A stretch of DNA of 64,000 nucleotides from Ignavibacteria bacterium (GCA_016716125.1 JADJWZ010000011.1:130914-194913), one strand, 5' to 3'; positions 8,494 through 18,544 are shown, counted from the stretch's first letter. Program-made: numbers and translations. Notes: generated from the sequence alone by a model not told the origin.

Positions 8494-9940
8494 ATATATA
8501 CTCCTTCAGAAATTTAATAACTTTTTCCTTTCCGAGAATTTCAACTATAGACGGAAGATCCGGTCCGTTCTCACTTCCGGTCAGCGCTAATCTTACCGGC
8601 TTAAACAGTAACTTACCTTTAACTCCCGTGACCTTCTGAACTTCACTTATTTTATCCTTATAAATCTCAGCTGTTAAAGTCTCAACACTCTCTAACTGAC
8701 TGATCAATTCTTTAAAAACCGTTACTGATGTATCAGCTTTTATTATTTCCAGTAAATTTACATCTTCAATTACTACTTTATCCTGCGTGAATATTTTAGT
8801 GTGTTCAGGAATTTCATCCAGTTTATTCAGATAAACTCTTATTGCGAGAAGAATTTTTTTTGTATGATCATTATCTGTGACATCTACATCTGTTCCTTTA
8901 AAATAGGGGAGGGATAATTCGAGAAGTTTGTCAGGATCGTAATTTTTAATATAAGAATTATTCATCCAGTTCAGCTTGTCGACATTAAATACCGCTCCGG
9001 AAGACTGAACTTTTTCAAGTAAAAATTTTTCCGAAAGTTCTTCCATTGAAAAAAATTCATTTTCTTCACCTTCGCCGGGATTCCATCCGAGCATCGCAAT
9101 AAAATTTATGAGCGCTTCTTTCAGATATCCTTTATTCAAATAATCCTCTACGGCAACATCTCCCTGTCTCTTGCTCAGTTTGGTTTTGTCAGGATTAAGT
9201 ATAAGCGGGACATGAGCCATAGCCGGAACATCCCAGCCGAGCGCTTTGTAAATCAGAATATGTTTCGGAACCGATGTGATCCATTCTTCACCTCTGATGA
9301 TATGCGTGATTTCCATCAGATGGTCATCGATCACATTCGCCAGATGATATGTAGGAAATCCGTCTGACTTAAGAAGTATCTGATCATCTATAATATTCGT
9401 TTCGATCTTTATTACTCCTTTGATCAGATCTTCAAATTTAACTTCTTCATCCTTCGGAACTTTCAGTCTTATGACATATGGAATTCCTTTATTAAGATTT
9501 TCTTTAACTTCTTCTTCGCTAAGATCCCTCGCTCTTCCGTCATACATTGTCTGCCTTCCTTCAAGCTGCTGCAATTTTCTCATTTCATCAAGTACCTCAG
9601 GCGTTTCAAATGCATAGTATGCCGCTTTCTTTTCAAGAAGATCATCACAGTATTTTCGGTATATCGCAAGTCTTTCCGATTGATAATACGGACCTTTATC
9701 ACCGCCCTGAGCCGGGCCTTCGTCAAAATCTATTCCAAGCAAACCGAGTGATTTGATAAGATTATCAACTGCGCCATCCACTTTCCGGGACTGATCCGTA
9801 TCTTCTATCCTCAGAATATTTTTTCCGCCTGTATTACGCGCATATAAAAAATTAAACAGGGCTGTCCTCAGCGAACCTATATGAATGTATCCCGTCGGAG
9901 ACGGAGCAAACCTTACTCTTACGTTATTGTTTTTTGTCAT
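8492..9940 (-). CDS. gltX: Glutamyl-tRNA synthetase
   Basis: A 482-aa class I aminoacyl-tRNA synthetase that charges tRNA-Glu in the cytoplasm. The 'HIGH' motif appears as 'PSPTGYIHIGSLRTA' (about residues 13-25), and the 'KMSKS' motif as 'KLSKRQG' (254-260). The middle holds the usual 'HIIRGEEWITSVPKH' segment. The C-terminal anticodon-binding region (about 330-482) is complete. It overlaps rsmI by one base (9940), so both are read from one message. Whether it also charges tRNA-Gln cannot be read directly, but the gatB gene at 49148-50626 suggests that a transamidation route exists in this genome. Confidence 0.95.
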   Translation of the reverse strand: MTKNNNVRVRFAPSPTGYIHIGSLRTALFNFLYARNTGGKNILRIEDTDQSRKVDGAVDNLIKSLGLLGIDFDEGPAQGGDKGPYYQSERLAIYRKYCDDLLEKKAAYYAFETPEVLDEMRKLQQLEGRQTMYDGRARDLSEEEVKENLNKGIPYVIRLKVPKDEEVKFEDLIKGVIKIETNIIDDQILLKSDGFPTYHLANVIDDHLMEITHIIRGEEWITSVPKHILIYKALGWDVPAMAHVPLILNPDKTKLSKRQGDVAVEDYLNKGYLKEALINFIAMLGWNPGEGEENEFFSMEELSEKFLLEKVQSSGAVFNVDKLNWMNNSYIKNYDPDKLLELSLPYFKGTDVDVTDNDHTKKILLAIRVYLNKLDEIPEHTKIFTQDKVVIEDVNLLEIIKADTSVTVFKELISQLESVETLTAEIYKDKISEVQKVTGVKGKLLFKPVRLALTGSENGPDLPSIVEILGKEKVIKFLKEYI

Positions 9941-10665
9941 TAATTATTATTTACGATTATTACGAATTCTCCTTTTGTTTTAAGCTGCTGCGTCAAAATG
10001 TATTTAACACTTCCTCTGACGATCTGTTCGAATTTTTTTGTAAGCTCGCGGCAAAGCGCAATTTCCCTGTTGCCGAGATGCTCATGAATTTCATTTAATG
10101 TTTTATATATTCTGAACGGCGATTCGAAAATTATCAGAGTCATTTTAATTTTTGAAAGCTGAATAAGCGCAGTCTGTCTGCCTTTTTTCTGCGGCAGAAA
10201 TCCCTGGAAATAAAATTTATTTGCGGGCATTCCTGACAATACCAGAGCATGGATAAGCGAGCTGCAGCCGGGCACAGAACAGACATCAATATTTTCCTGA
10301 ATACATTTTGACACCAGTAAATTTCCCGGATCAGAGATCCCCGGCGTACCGGCGTCAGAGACGAGCGCAATTGTTTTTCCGGAATTCAATTCCCTTATAA
10401 GCATATCGGATTTTTCTGATTCCACATGAGAATAGTAACTGACAGTCTTATTTCTTATGCCATACTGTGTCAGCAGAAAATTGGTCTTCCGCGTGTCTTC
10501 GCATGCAATCAGATCAGCTTTCTCTAAAACATTTATCGCCCTGAATGAAATGTCTTCAATATTTCCGATAGGTGTGGATACAATGTATAGAACTCCTTTC
10601 TTCAGTTCAGCCGGTGTGAATTTATCCTTAAATCTGCTGAATGTAGCTGACAGTCTTTCGTTCAA
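9940..10665 (-). CDS. rsmI: 16S rRNA 2'-O-ribose C1402 methyltransferase RsmI
   Basis: A 241-aa tetrapyrrole-methylase-fold enzyme. The RsmI signatures are present: 'LYIVSTPIGNIEDISFRA' near residue 26, 'CEDTRKTNFLL' near 55, 'SDAGTPGISDPG' near 103 and 'GCSSLIHALVLSGMP' near 132. It uses SAM to methylate the ribose of C1402 in the ribosomal decoding centre. Bacterial RsmI is often about 280 aa; this copy is at the short end because its C-terminal part is reduced. It forms a two-gene unit with gltX and lies divergent from rlmB across a short AT-rich gap (10666-10756). Confidence 0.9.
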   Translation of the reverse strand: MNERLSATFSRFKDKFTPAELKKGVLYIVSTPIGNIEDISFRAINVLEKADLIACEDTRKTNFLLTQYGIRNKTVSYYSHVESEKSDMLIRELNSGKTIALVSDAGTPGISDPGNLLVSKCIQENIDVCSVPGCSSLIHALVLSGMPANKFYFQGFLPQKKGRQTALIQLSKIKMTLIIFESPFRIYKTLNEIHEHLGNREIALCRELTKKFEQIVRGSVKYILTQQLKTKGEFVIIVNNN

Positions 10666-10756
10666 ATAGTATGAAAATTATTTTACTGATATATTGATGA
10701 ATATTATAATTATATTAAAATACTTAATTCTAAATCCATATTAAATTTATATATAA

Positions 10757-11503
10757 ATGTTGGTAATCGGTAAAAACCCGGTACTTGAAACTCTGAAATC
10801 AAATCCGGATTCATTCAATAAGATCATACTTCTCAAAAAGATCAAACCTGATAACAAACTCAAAAGCATAGTAGAGACTGCAGGCAGGCATAAGATAAAT
10901 GTAGTGTATCTTAACTATATGGATTTTAAAAAATTCTTTGACAATAAAAGTAAAGATGAAGGAGTGGACCAGGGTGTCATTGGATTCATCAAAGACTATG
11001 AATATGTATCGCTGCGTGAAATGGTTGAAAAAAATAAAAAGATAAAGAATCCGCTTATACTTGTTCTTGACAGTATTACAGACCCGCATAATCTCGGCGC
11101 AATTGCAAGGTCAGCCGTCTGTCTCGGCGCAGACGGGATCGTAATACCGCGTCACAATTCTGCGGAAGTAAATCATACTGTACTCAAGACATCGTCAGGA
11201 GCTGTTAATTATATTGCAATTGCAAAGGAAACAAACATATCAAACACACTAATCTTTTTAAAAAACAACGGCTACTGGATAGCAGGTACCGATCTGAATT
11301 CATCCAAAACAATTTTCGAATGTGATCTGAATATTCCGCTTGCACTGATCATCGGCAGCGAAGGATCGGGGATTAGAAAAAATCTGCTAGAGAAATGTGA
11401 TATCAAAATACGCATTCCGATGGCGGGAAAAATTGATTCTCTTAATGCATCTGTGTCGGCGGGAGTTTTTCTGTATGAGATCTTCAGACAAAAAAATTCA
11501 TGA
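10757..11503 (+). CDS. rlmB: 23S rRNA (guanosine-2'-O-)-methyltransferase RlmB, SpoU family
   Basis: A 248-aa SPOUT-class methyltransferase. The N-terminal substrate-binding region (about 1-80) begins 'VIGKNPVLETLKS'. The three SpoU motifs are clear: 'DSITDPHNLGAIARSA' (about 101-116), 'LALIIGSEGSGI' (about 195-206) and 'IPMAGKIDSLNASVSAGV' (about 220-237). RlmB methylates G2251 in the peptidyl-transferase P loop. TrmH-type relatives share the motifs, but the 'G-x-N-x-V-x-E' start is typical of RlmB. Its last 6 bp overlap the end of the convergent regulator gene. Confidence 0.88.
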   Translation: MLVIGKNPVLETLKSNPDSFNKIILLKKIKPDNKLKSIVETAGRHKINVVYLNYMDFKKFFDNKSKDEGVDQGVIGFIKDYEYVSLREMVEKNKKIKNPLILVLDSITDPHNLGAIARSAVCLGADGIVIPRHNSAEVNHTVLKTSSGAVNYIAIAKETNISNTLIFLKNNGYWIAGTDLNSSKTIFECDLNIPLALIIGSEGSGIRKNLLEKCDIKIRIPMAGKIDSLNASVSAGVFLYEIFRQKNS

Positions 11504-12859
11504 TACTCCGGATCTCTTTTTTGGCGTTGGTATATCGTATTTTGTCAGAAGCTTATAAAGGTGACTTCTCTGTATCTTCAAAGCATCAGCTGTCTGTGAA
11601 ATATTATACTTATAATCATTCAGCATTTTTAATAAAAATATCTTTTCAGATTCATTCTGAAAGTCATTAAGAGTCATGTTTTTATTGAACAATTCGCTGA
11701 ACTCTTTCAAATGCCTGCTTCCCGGAATTTCTATATCTTCATATTCTATTACTTTTTTATCAACTGATATTATAAGTCTTTCTACAAGATTCTTAAGCTC
11801 TCTTGCATTTCCCGCCCATCTCAGAGACAGAAATAAATCAATAGCGCTTTTGCTGAATTTTTTAAAGGGAATATTATTTTCAGTGCAGAATTTCTTTGCA
11901 AAATAATCCGTGAGCAACCGGATATCATCAGGTATTTCCCTCAGAGCGGGAAGGTCTATTCTGAATACATTTATACGGTGGTAAAAATCTTCGCGGAGAT
12001 TTCCGCTCTTCACTTCTTCCAGCAGATCTTTATTGGAAGCGAATATAAACCGGGCATTAAGATGAATTTCAATGTTAGTGCCTAAACGCATTATCTTATT
12101 TGTCTCAAGCACTTTCAGCAGTTTCGACTGAACATCTTCAGACAGATTTGAAATTTCATCAAGAAATATTGTACCTCCTTCCGCAAGTTCAAATTTACCT
12201 TTTATAAAATTCCCGTTCTCAATTCCGCCGAAGAGTTCGAGATCAGTTTTTTCTTCAGGCAGATTTGCGCTGCTGATTTCTATAAAAGGTTTGCCGGCTT
12301 TATCGGAATATAAATGAATAAGTCTCGCAGCAAGTTCTTTACCCGTTCCGCTTTCTCCTGTGACGAGTACATTTGAATTTACTTTGGAAAATTTTTTAAC
12401 AAGATCGACAGCATTCCGGATCTTTTCGCTGCTGCCAACTATCTTATAAGCTTCTATGAGATCCTTCCTGACACGAATTAATTCATCCCTGGACTTTTTA
12501 AATTCGACAGCATTTTTAATTGTAAGTTTTAATTCATAGAGATCCGGCAATGGTTTTTGCAGAAAATTATAAGCTCCCTTTTTTAACGCTTCAACTGCTG
12601 TCTCAATTGTGCCGTGACCGGAGATCATGATCACTACCTGCCTGCTGTTTATTTCCATAATTTTCTCAAGCACTTCAATTCCGTCCATCCTCGGCATTTT
12701 AATATCAAGAAGTATCAGATCATATTCCGAATTTTTCACTTTGCTTATAGCTTCAGCTCCGGAGAGACAGCTTTCCGTTTCATATCCTTCTGATTGGAGT
12801 ATCATTGAAATGCTCTCAATGATATTCTGTTCATCGTCAACTATTAATATTTTATCCAT
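11498..12859 (-). CDS. NtrC-family response regulator with degenerate sigma54-contact loop
   Basis: A 453-aa protein with three domains in the NtrC order. The receiver (1-120) has the acidic pocket (Asp8, Asp9), the phospho-acceptor Asp52 in 'LLDIKMPRMDG' and Lys102. The AAA+ domain (about 140-370) has Walker A 'GESGTGKE' (168-175) and Walker B 'IFLDEIS' (231-237). A Fis-type helix-turn-helix ends the protein ('NISQTADALKIQRSHLYKLL'). The GAFTGA motif, which normally contacts sigma54, is replaced by 'ELFGGIENGNFIKG' (208-221), and the loop is several residues shorter than usual. ATP hydrolysis may be kept, but classical sigma54 activation is doubtful. rpoN itself is at 40905-42395. No histidine kinase is adjacent. 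Confidence 0.85.
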   Translation of the reverse strand: MDKILIVDDEQNIIESISMILQSEGYETESCLSGAEAISKVKNSEYDLILLDIKMPRMDGIEVLEKIMEINSRQVVIMISGHGTIETAVEALKKGAYNFLQKPLPDLYELKLTIKNAVEFKKSRDELIRVRKDLIEAYKIVGSSEKIRNAVDLVKKFSKVNSNVLVTGESGTGKELAARLIHLYSDKAGKPFIEISSANLPEEKTDLELFGGIENGNFIKGKFELAEGGTIFLDEISNLSEDVQSKLLKVLETNKIMRLGTNIEIHLNARFIFASNKDLLEEVKSGNLREDFYHRINVFRIDLPALREIPDDIRLLTDYFAKKFCTENNIPFKKFSKSAIDLFLSLRWAGNARELKNLVERLIISVDKKVIEYEDIEIPGSRHLKEFSELFNKNMTLNDFQNESEKIFLLKMLNDYKYNISQTADALKIQRSHLYKLLTKYDIPTPKKRSGVS

Positions 12860-12889
12860 ACAGTAAAATTTATTGAAATATAATTAATA

Positions 12890-14365
12890 TCAATTTTTAT
12901 TGCCATCTCGGATTATTTCCGAAACTATTTTCCCCGAAAGGAAACATAACGGTACACCTCCGCCGGGATGCGTGTTGCCTCCGGTAAAATATAAATTGCT
13001 GTAATTGTCAGATTTGTTTTTCGGTCTTCTGAACATTGTGAACAGGGAGTTTGAAGACAAACCGTAAATTGATCCGAACTCCGAACCGTAATTCTTTAAA
13101 AAGTCAGAAGGAGTAAATATTTTTGAAAAAATTATCTTCTCCCGGATATCACCGGTGAATATTCCGAATGAATTTATTTTATCAATAACTTTCTCGAAGT
13201 ATTCAAACTTATGTTTCTCAGTCCAGCTGAAATTATCGCTGAGAGCCGGAGCGTTAACCAGTACAAACCAGTTTTCAGCGCCTGCCGGCGCATCACCCTG
13301 TTCGTATTTACCGGTAACGGAAATATAAACAGTCATGTCATCTGCCGGAATCTTCTTTTCAAATATATCTATGAATTCCTTTTCATATTCTTTGGAAAAA
13401 AGAATGTTATGCTGTGACAGATTTTCAGAGACTTCATTAAATCCGATAAGCGCAATAAAACCGGAACTTGACCAGTCGCCGGTCTTAAAATACTCTTTCC
13501 CTGTAAGCTTAATATTGTTTGTAAAATTGGAGATCATAATATCAAAATCCGTTATCGATTTCTGCGCTTCATCAGGAACTGCGAATATGCATTTATTAAT
13601 TTTACCTGATGCAGAAGAAATGTCAGTCAGCTCATGACCGTAATGAATTTTAATATCATATTCGCTGCAAAGTCTCGCAAGCGCTTTTGCAATTCTAAAC
13701 ATCCCTCCTTCCGAATACCATGCGCCGTATTTGAATTCAATATAAGGTATGATGGAAAATATCTGCGAAGCCAGATAAGGCGATGATCCGTTGTAAGTCG
13801 CGTATCTGTCGAAGAGCTGCTTCAGCTTCGGATCTTTGAAAAATTTATTCGACAGATCGTTAATGGATTTTCCGGAAATGAACTTGTTAATATTTTTTAT
13901 TCCCTTTGCAGTCAGAAAATTTCTTATCTTGAATTCACTCTGCAGTATGTTCTTCTCGGACATCTCAAAGAAAAATTTACCGTATTCGAGATAGTCGAGA
14001 AATCCCGGATATTCTTCTTCACCGAATACAGAAACAAATTCATCTTTAAATTTTATAGAATCTGTATAAGCGTTAAATGAAACTCCGTCACTCCAGAAAT
14101 ATTTGCATGCGTTATCAAGCGGTATGAGGTTTATATAATCTTTAATATCTCTGCCGGTCTCTTTAAAAAATTCTTCCAGTACATAAGGCATAGTGATCAG
14201 CGAAGGACCGGTATCAAATCTGAAACCGGTTTCATAATATTCGCCCATCTTACCGCCGGCGTAATTATTTTTCTCAAAGATCTCAACCTGAAAGCCAAGA
14301 TGAGCAAGCCTTATAGCGCTTACCATTCCGCCGATACCTGCACCGCAGACAATTATTTTTTTCAA
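12890..14365 (-). CDS. CrtI-family phytoene/carotenoid desaturase
   Basis: A 491-aa FAD-dependent amine-oxidase-fold enzyme. The N-terminal dinucleotide-binding motif 'CGAGIGGMVSAIRLAHLG' (about 7-24) is followed by 'EKNNYAGGKMGEYYETGFRFDTGPS', which is characteristic of the carotenoid desaturase family. The C-terminal flavin motif is 'FTGGNTHPGGGVPLCFLSGK'. The family introduces double bonds into phytoene or related carotenoids at the membrane. Whether it is a phytoene desaturase, a hydroxycarotenoid 3,4-desaturase (CrtD) or another subtype cannot be settled. No other carotenoid gene is in the window, so it appears detached from a crt cluster. Confidence 0.82.
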   Translation of the reverse strand: MKKIIVCGAGIGGMVSAIRLAHLGFQVEIFEKNNYAGGKMGEYYETGFRFDTGPSLITMPYVLEEFFKETGRDIKDYINLIPLDNACKYFWSDGVSFNAYTDSIKFKDEFVSVFGEEEYPGFLDYLEYGKFFFEMSEKNILQSEFKIRNFLTAKGIKNINKFISGKSINDLSNKFFKDPKLKQLFDRYATYNGSSPYLASQIFSIIPYIEFKYGAWYSEGGMFRIAKALARLCSEYDIKIHYGHELTDISSASGKINKCIFAVPDEAQKSITDFDIMISNFTNNIKLTGKEYFKTGDWSSSGFIALIGFNEVSENLSQHNILFSKEYEKEFIDIFEKKIPADDMTVYISVTGKYEQGDAPAGAENWFVLVNAPALSDNFSWTEKHKFEYFEKVIDKINSFGIFTGDIREKIIFSKIFTPSDFLKNYGSEFGSIYGLSSNSLFTMFRRPKNKSDNYSNLYFTGGNTHPGGGVPLCFLSGKIVSEIIRDGNKN

Positions 14366-14428
14366 ATCGTTTTTATCCGTAATATTAAAATAGAGAAATA
14401 AAAATTATCTTATCCCGAATTAATCCGT

Positions 14429-16798
14429 TCATAACTCAACTAAAGTCACGCCGCTGTCTCCTTCAGATAAATTTCCCAGACGGAATGATTTAACCATACT
14501 GTTCTCTCTGAGCAGTTTATGAACTTCATCACGAAGTTTACCGCTGCCTTTCCCGTGAATGACGCTGACTTCCCGCAGACCGTTTCTTAAAGCTTCATCC
14601 AGAAAAGTGTATAGTGAATTGTTGATCTCATATGTATATTTTCCGCGAAGATCCAGCGAAGTGCTGACAGTTCCGGTATTCAGTTCTACGTATGAAGTAT
14701 CAGAGCGATATTTTTCATTTGTATCCGGCTTATTCATTTTTTCCAGTTCATCCATTGTTGTCTTAACTGCAAGTCCGTTAATATTTACAGTTACCGCATG
14801 TTCGGAGATCTGAATTACTTCACCTGTAGAATTTGTATCCCGTATCCTGACAAAATCATTTAATCTGATATCACCTTCCGCCGCAATAGTATCATTGACA
14901 TTATTTTCATTAACATCTTCAGGATCAGGTTTTATGATCTCAGCAGCAGCCTGCGCAAATTCCTTCTTAATTTCTTTGTGCAGATTTTCCTTCTCGCGTA
15001 ATTCCTTTATAGTCTTCTCGATCAGCTTGTTTGCATTCTTCAGAATATTTTCAGCATCAAGTTTGGCTTTGTATTTAAGTTCTTTCTCGTTTTTAGTCAG
15101 CTCTTTTAATTTCGTATCATAAATATTCGTAAGTCCGGAAAGTCTGCTGTTCTCAATATCGTATTTGTTTCTTAATACTTCGTATTTATGCTTCGTTTCA
15201 TTCAGCTCTTTTAAGAGATCCTCAAGTCTGCTTTCATTTTCTGAAAGATACTTTCCCGCATCATTCAAAATATCTTCAGGAAAGTCATATTTCCTTGCGA
15301 TCTCAAAAGTAAAACTCTGTCCCGGCACTCCTGTTGAAAATTTAAAATTCGGAGAAAGGTTTTCCGTGTTGAATTCAAGCGAACCGTTCTCGATCATATC
15401 CGTGCTGTATGCGAATTCTTTAAGTTCGCTGTTATGAGTGGTTACAATACTGATGCATTTTTTCGCTGAAAGGTAATTTAAAATAGAAGCAGACAGAGCG
15501 CTGCCAAGTACAGGATCAGTTCCGCTTGCGATCTCATCGATCAATACAAGTGATCTGTCATCTGATTTCGAAATAATTTATTTAATGTATTTAAGATGCG
15601 AGCTAAAAGTGCTGAGATCATTTTCAAGAGACTGATCATCACCGATGCTTACAAATATATCCTTAAAGAGACACAGTTCGCTTTCCGGATCAGCCGGAAC
15701 GTGCAGACCTGACTGAAGCATAAGCTGTATCAGCCCGATGGTTTTTAAAACAACTGTCTTGCCGCCGGCATTTGGTCCGGATATTACAAGACTGTTGAAT
15801 TCTTTTCCGATGCAGATATCGAGCGGAACCACTTCATTTCTTTTGTGAGTCTGAAGAAGGACAGGATGATAAGCGTTTTTAAGATCGATAAAATTTGATG
15901 TAATTACCGGCTTTGCGGAAATAGTCTCAATTGAATATCTTCCCTTTGCCTGCAAAAAATCTATTTCTGCAAGTATCCTGATATTGATCCTGAGCGGATC
16001 AATTACTTTCGAAAGCTGCGCCGCGAGTTCTCTTAATATTGATTCAATCTCTCTTTTTTCTTCAAAGTAAAGTTCTGTGATCTCGTTATTGAGTTCGATG
16101 GTTTCCGTGGGTTCAATAAAAACAGTAGCTCCCGTAGATGATGAACTGTGAATGATCCCGTGCACGAACTTTTTATTTTCAGCTTTGACAGGAATCACAA
16201 ACCTTCCGTCGCGCTGCGTGATAATGTCATCCCGCGTATATTCTTTTTCCGAGACTTTTTCGAGGACCGCTGATAAAGTTTTCCTGAGTCTTTCAGACTG
16301 CGAATTAATTTGTCTTCTGATCTTTCTGAGATTTGCAGAGGCGGAATCTTTTACCGTACCGTTTTCATCAATTGTAATTTCAATATTATGTTCGAGAATT
16401 TTGTCAAAGAAAAGATCCGATACAATTTTTTTCAGCAGCGAAAAATCTTCATTAAAGTCACGGCTTTCTTCAGAGATCATTCTCTTTACTTTTCTTGATA
16501 CTCTGAGGAATTCAAGTATATGAAGAAACTCATCCGGAGCTATATAATGACCTTCAATACCTGCTTTTGAAATTGATTTTCTGATATCACTAAGACCGTC
16601 AAGCGGTATATCGCCGCGGATATTCAGAAGCTCCTTCATCTGAGAAACTTTGTCCAGTTCATATCCGAGCTCACTTGAATCAGAATAAAAATTTATGTTA
16701 TCACATAACTCTCTGCCGAGATCAGAATAGACATTATGAATCAGTCTTGAAGAAATTCTGTCAAATTCTAATTTTACTTTAATGTCATCGAGATCCAT
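14429..16798 (-). pseudogene. mutS2: MutS2 with a single in-frame TAA stop between Walker A and Walker B
   Basis: Both halves lie in one continuous frame of 790 codons. Codons 1-406 hold the MutS2 core and clamp region and Walker A 'GPNAGGKT' (341-348), and end '...STFSSHLKYIK'. Codon 407 is TAA (15578-15580). Directly after it the frame continues 'IISKSDDRSLVLIDEIASGTDP', which is Walker B and the D-loop, then the coiled coil and a C-terminal Smr endonuclease domain with 'LDLRG' and 'HGKGSGKLR'. In MutS2 of other bacteria this position often carries Glu, so one G-to-T change (GAA to TAA) would explain the stop. An internal TTG at 15544 could restart the C-terminal part. MutS2 acts in recombination control and, in some species, in rescue of collided ribosomes. 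It is followed by no linked gene and preceded by cvpA. Confidence 0.88.
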
Positions 16799-16799
16799 A

Positions 16800-17321
16800 T
16801 TAATTCTGATTGTTTTTTAAAAAATTAAATTCATTATAAAATTCACCTGCGCCGGGAAGTATAACCTTTAAATAATTGTATATACCCGGAGCAGCATCTA
16901 CAACGTGAGGATAAATAACTGATTCATCTACAGTCTTTTTACTGAATGCAGAAAAAAGTTTTGTAGTAGCAAGCAGAAATAAACTGGCGAGTATAATTCC
17001 TTTCATCATACCTAACATCAAGCCTAAAATCCTGTCGAAAGATTTTGTTATGAAATTAAATCCCGATATCTTCTGCGAAATAAATCCAAGTATTAAATTG
17101 ACTGAAATTAATATAATAAAAAAAGATATCAGACTTAATATTTTCGGATCTAATTTAATGAAAGAGATATAACCTGTGAGAATTTCATTATAGCTTGTAG
17201 CAAGAATGAAACCGGCTACAATTCCTATAAGTGAAAAAATACTTTTCAGAAAACCCTTTTGCAGACCGAGTAAAGAGGGGACAATGATAACGAATGATAT
17301 TATTAAATCGAGATTATTCAA
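16800..17321 (-). CDS. cvpA: CvpA family inner-membrane protein
   Basis: A 173-aa protein with four predicted membrane helices (about 3-24, 29-50, 60-85, 100-122). The start 'NNLDLIISFVIIVPSLLGLQKGFLKSIFSLIG' contains the conserved 'G-x-x-x-G-F' turn of CvpA/colicin V production proteins. The function in most bacteria is not settled; links to stress tolerance and to purF operons are known from other species. It ends 1 bp before the mutS2 start, a gene pair (cvpA-mutS2) also common in Firmicutes and Bacteroidota, which supports the assignment. Confidence 0.82.
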   Translation of the reverse strand: MNNLDLIISFVIIVPSLLGLQKGFLKSIFSLIGIVAGFILATSYNEILTGYISFIKLDPKILSLISFFIILISVNLILGFISQKISGFNFITKSFDRILGLMLGMMKGIILASLFLLATTKLFSAFSKKTVDESVIYPHVVDAAPGIYNYLKVILPGAGEFYNEFNFLKNNQN

Positions 17322-17409
17322 GACCGTTCAGTTAACTGAAATATCAATTAAAATAAGAGAAAATTAGAAAGTAAAAGGAAGGAAGGTGTAAAAAATTACG
17401 GATACAGAA

Positions 17410-17856
17410 TCAGCTCATTCTGCTTTTGACAAGCTCCTGAATGACTTTGCCGTCGATCTTTCCTTTCAGCTGTTTCATGACTTCTCCCATAAGCTTCCCG
17501 AAATCTTTCTGTTCCGTGAATCCGGTTTCTTTAAGAATATTTTCAATAATGACGCCGGCATCTTCGGGAGACATCTGGACCGGAAGATATTCACTTATAA
17601 TATTAAGCTGTGCAGTTTCTTTATCAACGAGATCTGTTCTGCCGGCATTGCCGAAAAGCTCGATCGATTCTTTTCTCATTTTCGCAAGACGCGAGAGAAG
17701 CTGAATTTCTTCATCTTCATTCATTTCCCTGTTCATACCTGACTTATCCATTTTAAGAATTTCCGCCCGTATGGATCTGAGAGTTTCAGTCCTTACGGAA
17801 TCCTTTGCTTTCAAAGAAGTATTCAGAGCTTCGTTAATTTTTTCTTTAAGGCTCAT
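17410..17856 (-). CDS. yqeY: GatB/YqeY domain protein
   Basis: A 148-aa helical protein matching the YqeY family over its whole length: 'LRSIRAEILKMDKSG' (about 26-40), 'LSRLAKMRKESIELF' (about 54-68) and the C-terminal 'GKLMGEVMKQLKGKIDGKVIQELVK'. The family resembles the tRNA-binding tail of GatB, so binding to tRNA or an amidotransferase-related role is supposed, but no reaction is proven. Its start lies 19 bp after the stop of the TPR membrane protein at 17876-18544, so the two are probably co-transcribed. Confidence 0.88.
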   Translation of the reverse strand: MSLKEKINEALNTSLKAKDSVRTETLRSIRAEILKMDKSGMNREMNEDEEIQLLSRLAKMRKESIELFGNAGRTDLVDKETAQLNIISEYLPVQMSPEDAGVIIENILKETGFTEQKDFGKLMGEVMKQLKGKIDGKVIQELVKSRMS

Positions 17857-17875
17857 TGTATATTTTCCAGTAAAT

Positions 17876-18544
17876 TTAATTCTTCATTCCAGCTTTATAT
17901 CTGTCGGACTCTGCAATATACTTAGACTTTGGATAATCTTTTTTCAGTTCATCAAAAAGTTCTTTTGATGCTTTGAAGTCTCCTGCCTTGTAAAATGATC
18001 TGGCTGCATAGAACAAATACTGATCTACAAAAGGATTTTCTTTATCAGCGACAGAGGCTTTCAGAAACTGCTTTGCAGCTTCATTATAATTTCCCTTAGC
18101 TTCATATACTCCGGCGAGACCTGCAAGCACTGAGACATTTATCAGCTTATTACTTCCGGAATAATCCTTGTAATACTTTTCGGCATTATCAAAATCTCTA
18201 AGGGAATAATATGAATTAGCGAGCATGAATTTTGCGAGTTCACCGTTTTCAGTTGAACCGTATTCATTTACTATATAAAGAAGACCTTTAGAATTTCCGA
18301 GAGAATCACCTTCGATCGCCTGTTTAAAATTATTCGCAACATATACAGGTTTTATTTTCTCAATTTCGACAGCTGCGAGTTCATTATTAGCGGTTCTTTT
18401 ATTTACTAAAAGAATTATACCTGCTACTACGACCACGAGGATCGTCAGCGCAGTATAGATATGTTTTTTATTTTTTTCAAAAAAGTCAACGGCTTTATAA
18501 TAAGCCATCATTAATTTGTCTTCCTGATGATGTTTTCCGGACAT
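17876..18544 (-). CDS. Membrane-anchored TPR protein (YfgM/TPR_21-like)
   Basis: A 222-aa protein with a short cytoplasmic N-terminus, one transmembrane helix (about 33-50, 'YTALTILVVVVAGIILLV') and a periplasmic TPR region (about 60-222). The pattern 'A-K-F-M-L-A-N-S-Y-Y-S-L-R-D-F-D-N-A-E-K-Y-Y' resembles YfgM, which in proteobacteria binds SecYEG and periplasmic chaperones. Domain layout supports the comparison; the partner is inference. An alternative start at Met12 would shorten the cytoplasmic tail. It is the first gene of a pair with yqeY. Confidence 0.7.
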   Translation of the reverse strand: MSGKHHQEDKLMMAYYKAVDFFEKNKKHIYTALTILVVVVAGIILLVNKRTANNELAAVEIEKIKPVYVANNFKQAIEGDSLGNSKGLLYIVNEYGSTENGELAKFMLANSYYSLRDFDNAEKYYKDYSGSNKLINVSVLAGLAGVYEAKGNYNEAAKQFLKASVADKENPFVDQYLFYAARSFYKAGDFKASKELFDELKKDYPKSKYIAESDRYKAGMKN

